Source: Psychrilyobacter sp. (GTDB lineage: Bacteria; Fusobacteriota; Fusobacteriia; Fusobacteriales; Fusobacteriaceae). Taken from it: a stretch of 6,341 bases of DNA. The notes beneath the pieces were generated by a model. That model was not told the DNA's origin. It saw only the letters and a list, made by a program, of their open reading frames with translations, and ran no database searches. The number at the start of each line of letters is the position of its first letter. Position 1 is the first letter of the stretch. The stretch lies in the NCBI GenBank assembly GCA_023145315.1, contig JAGLEA010000208.1, forward strand, positions 1 to 6,341. Reading direction: 5' to 3'. The position numbers and the translations under genes are program-made. Shown here piece after piece: positions 5,920-6,341 of this stretch.

Positions 5920-6341
5920 ATGATATTAATAACAGGAGCAAGTGGTTTTATTGCTAGTGCACTAACTTGGGAACTAAATGAAAATGGAAGAAATGATATA
6001 ATTTTATCTGGAGAACTGGAAAAAGAAGATAAATGGCTGAATATAAGAGATAGAGATTACTATGATTGGATTCATAAAGATGATTTGTTTGAGTGGTTAT
6101 CAATTGAAGAAAATGCAAAAAAAATTGAAACAGTAGTTCATATGGGAGCTTGCTCTGCAACAACAGAAGCAGACATGGATTTCTTAATGGATAATAATTA
6201 TAACTATACAAAAAAATTGTGGAAATTTTGTACAGAGAGAAATATTAACTATATATACGCTTCATCAGCAGCAACTTATGGGATAGGAGAACAAGGATAT
6301 AATGATGATGTTACTCCTGAAGAATTAAAAAAATTAAAACC
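5920..6341 (+). CDS. hldD: ADP-L-glycero-D-manno-heptose 6-epimerase, N-terminal part
   Basis: Cytoplasmic extended short-chain dehydrogenase/reductase that epimerises ADP-D-glycero- to ADP-L-glycero-D-manno-heptose, the last step in making the activated heptose of the LPS inner core. Only the first 140 complete codons are in the window. A full protein is usually a little over 300 residues. Visible are the NADP-binding turn GASGFIAS (6-13), HMGACSATTE (74-83), the DNNYNYTKKLWKFC stretch (91-104) and YASSAATYG (113-121) carrying catalytic Ser116. The YxxxK of the active site lies beyond the edge. The HldD-specific GACS(A/S)TTE and MDNNY blocks separate it from UDP-glucose epimerases. The last glycine of the usual GxxGxxG is Ala12. 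The gene is divergent from the efflux operon, and the start is set by AGGAGG at 5908-5913. Identity is confident. Confidence 0.92.
   Translation, partial: MILITGASGFIASALTWELNENGRNDIILSGELEKEDKWLNIRDRDYYDWIHKDDLFEWLSIEENAKKIETVVHMGACSATTEADMDFLMDNNYNYTKKLWKFCTERNINYIYASSAATYGIGEQGYNDDVTPEELKKLK

Noticed and set aside
5954..6211. Minus-strand open frame of 85 codons opposite hldD
   Set aside because: Its Leu/Tyr/His-rich product is what the antisense of an AT-rich gene gives, and hldD on the other strand is clearly real.

Overview
The window is AT-rich DNA, apparently from a Gram-negative bacterium. It carries a tripartite (inner membrane–periplasm–outer membrane) drug-efflux operon and the start of an LPS heptose-biosynthesis gene, and both require an outer membrane. 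Low GC, strong AGGAGG ribosome binding sites, extended -10 (TGnTATAAT-type) promoters and a YwbE-type small protein fit a Fusobacteriota-like organism (Ilyobacter/Cetobacterium/Psychrilyobacter-type). That assignment is inference from composition and gene content, not from a database match.

Layout, read on the minus strand from right to left: a three-gene efflux operon (about 5666 to 1268) in the order outer-membrane factor lipoprotein, EmrA-like adaptor, EmrB-like MFS pump. The genes are tightly coupled: a 1-nt stop/start overlap (TAATG), then a 17-nt gap. It is followed by ywbE (1165-965) and tpiA (821-57), each with its own extended -10 promoter. On the plus strand, divergent from the efflux operon, hldD starts at 5920 and runs off the right edge. 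The 253-bp divergent region (5667-5919) is the longest non-coding stretch. It holds a promoter for each direction, two palindromes and a 10-bp direct repeat, but no regulator gene.

Functionally, EmrB should export drugs or other amphiphilic compounds using the proton gradient. EmrA should span the periplasm, and the NodT/TolC-like lipoprotein should provide the exit duct. hldD makes ADP-L-glycero-D-manno-heptose for the LPS inner core. tpiA is a core glycolytic enzyme, and ywbE is a conserved protein of unknown role.

No clearly new system is present. The points most worth a second look are the operator-like palindromes in the divergent region, a heptad-repeat coiled-coil tail added to the outer-membrane factor, an Asn in place of the usual transmembrane-1 Asp of the pump, and a 10-bp motif at the same distance upstream of the ywbE and tpiA promoters.
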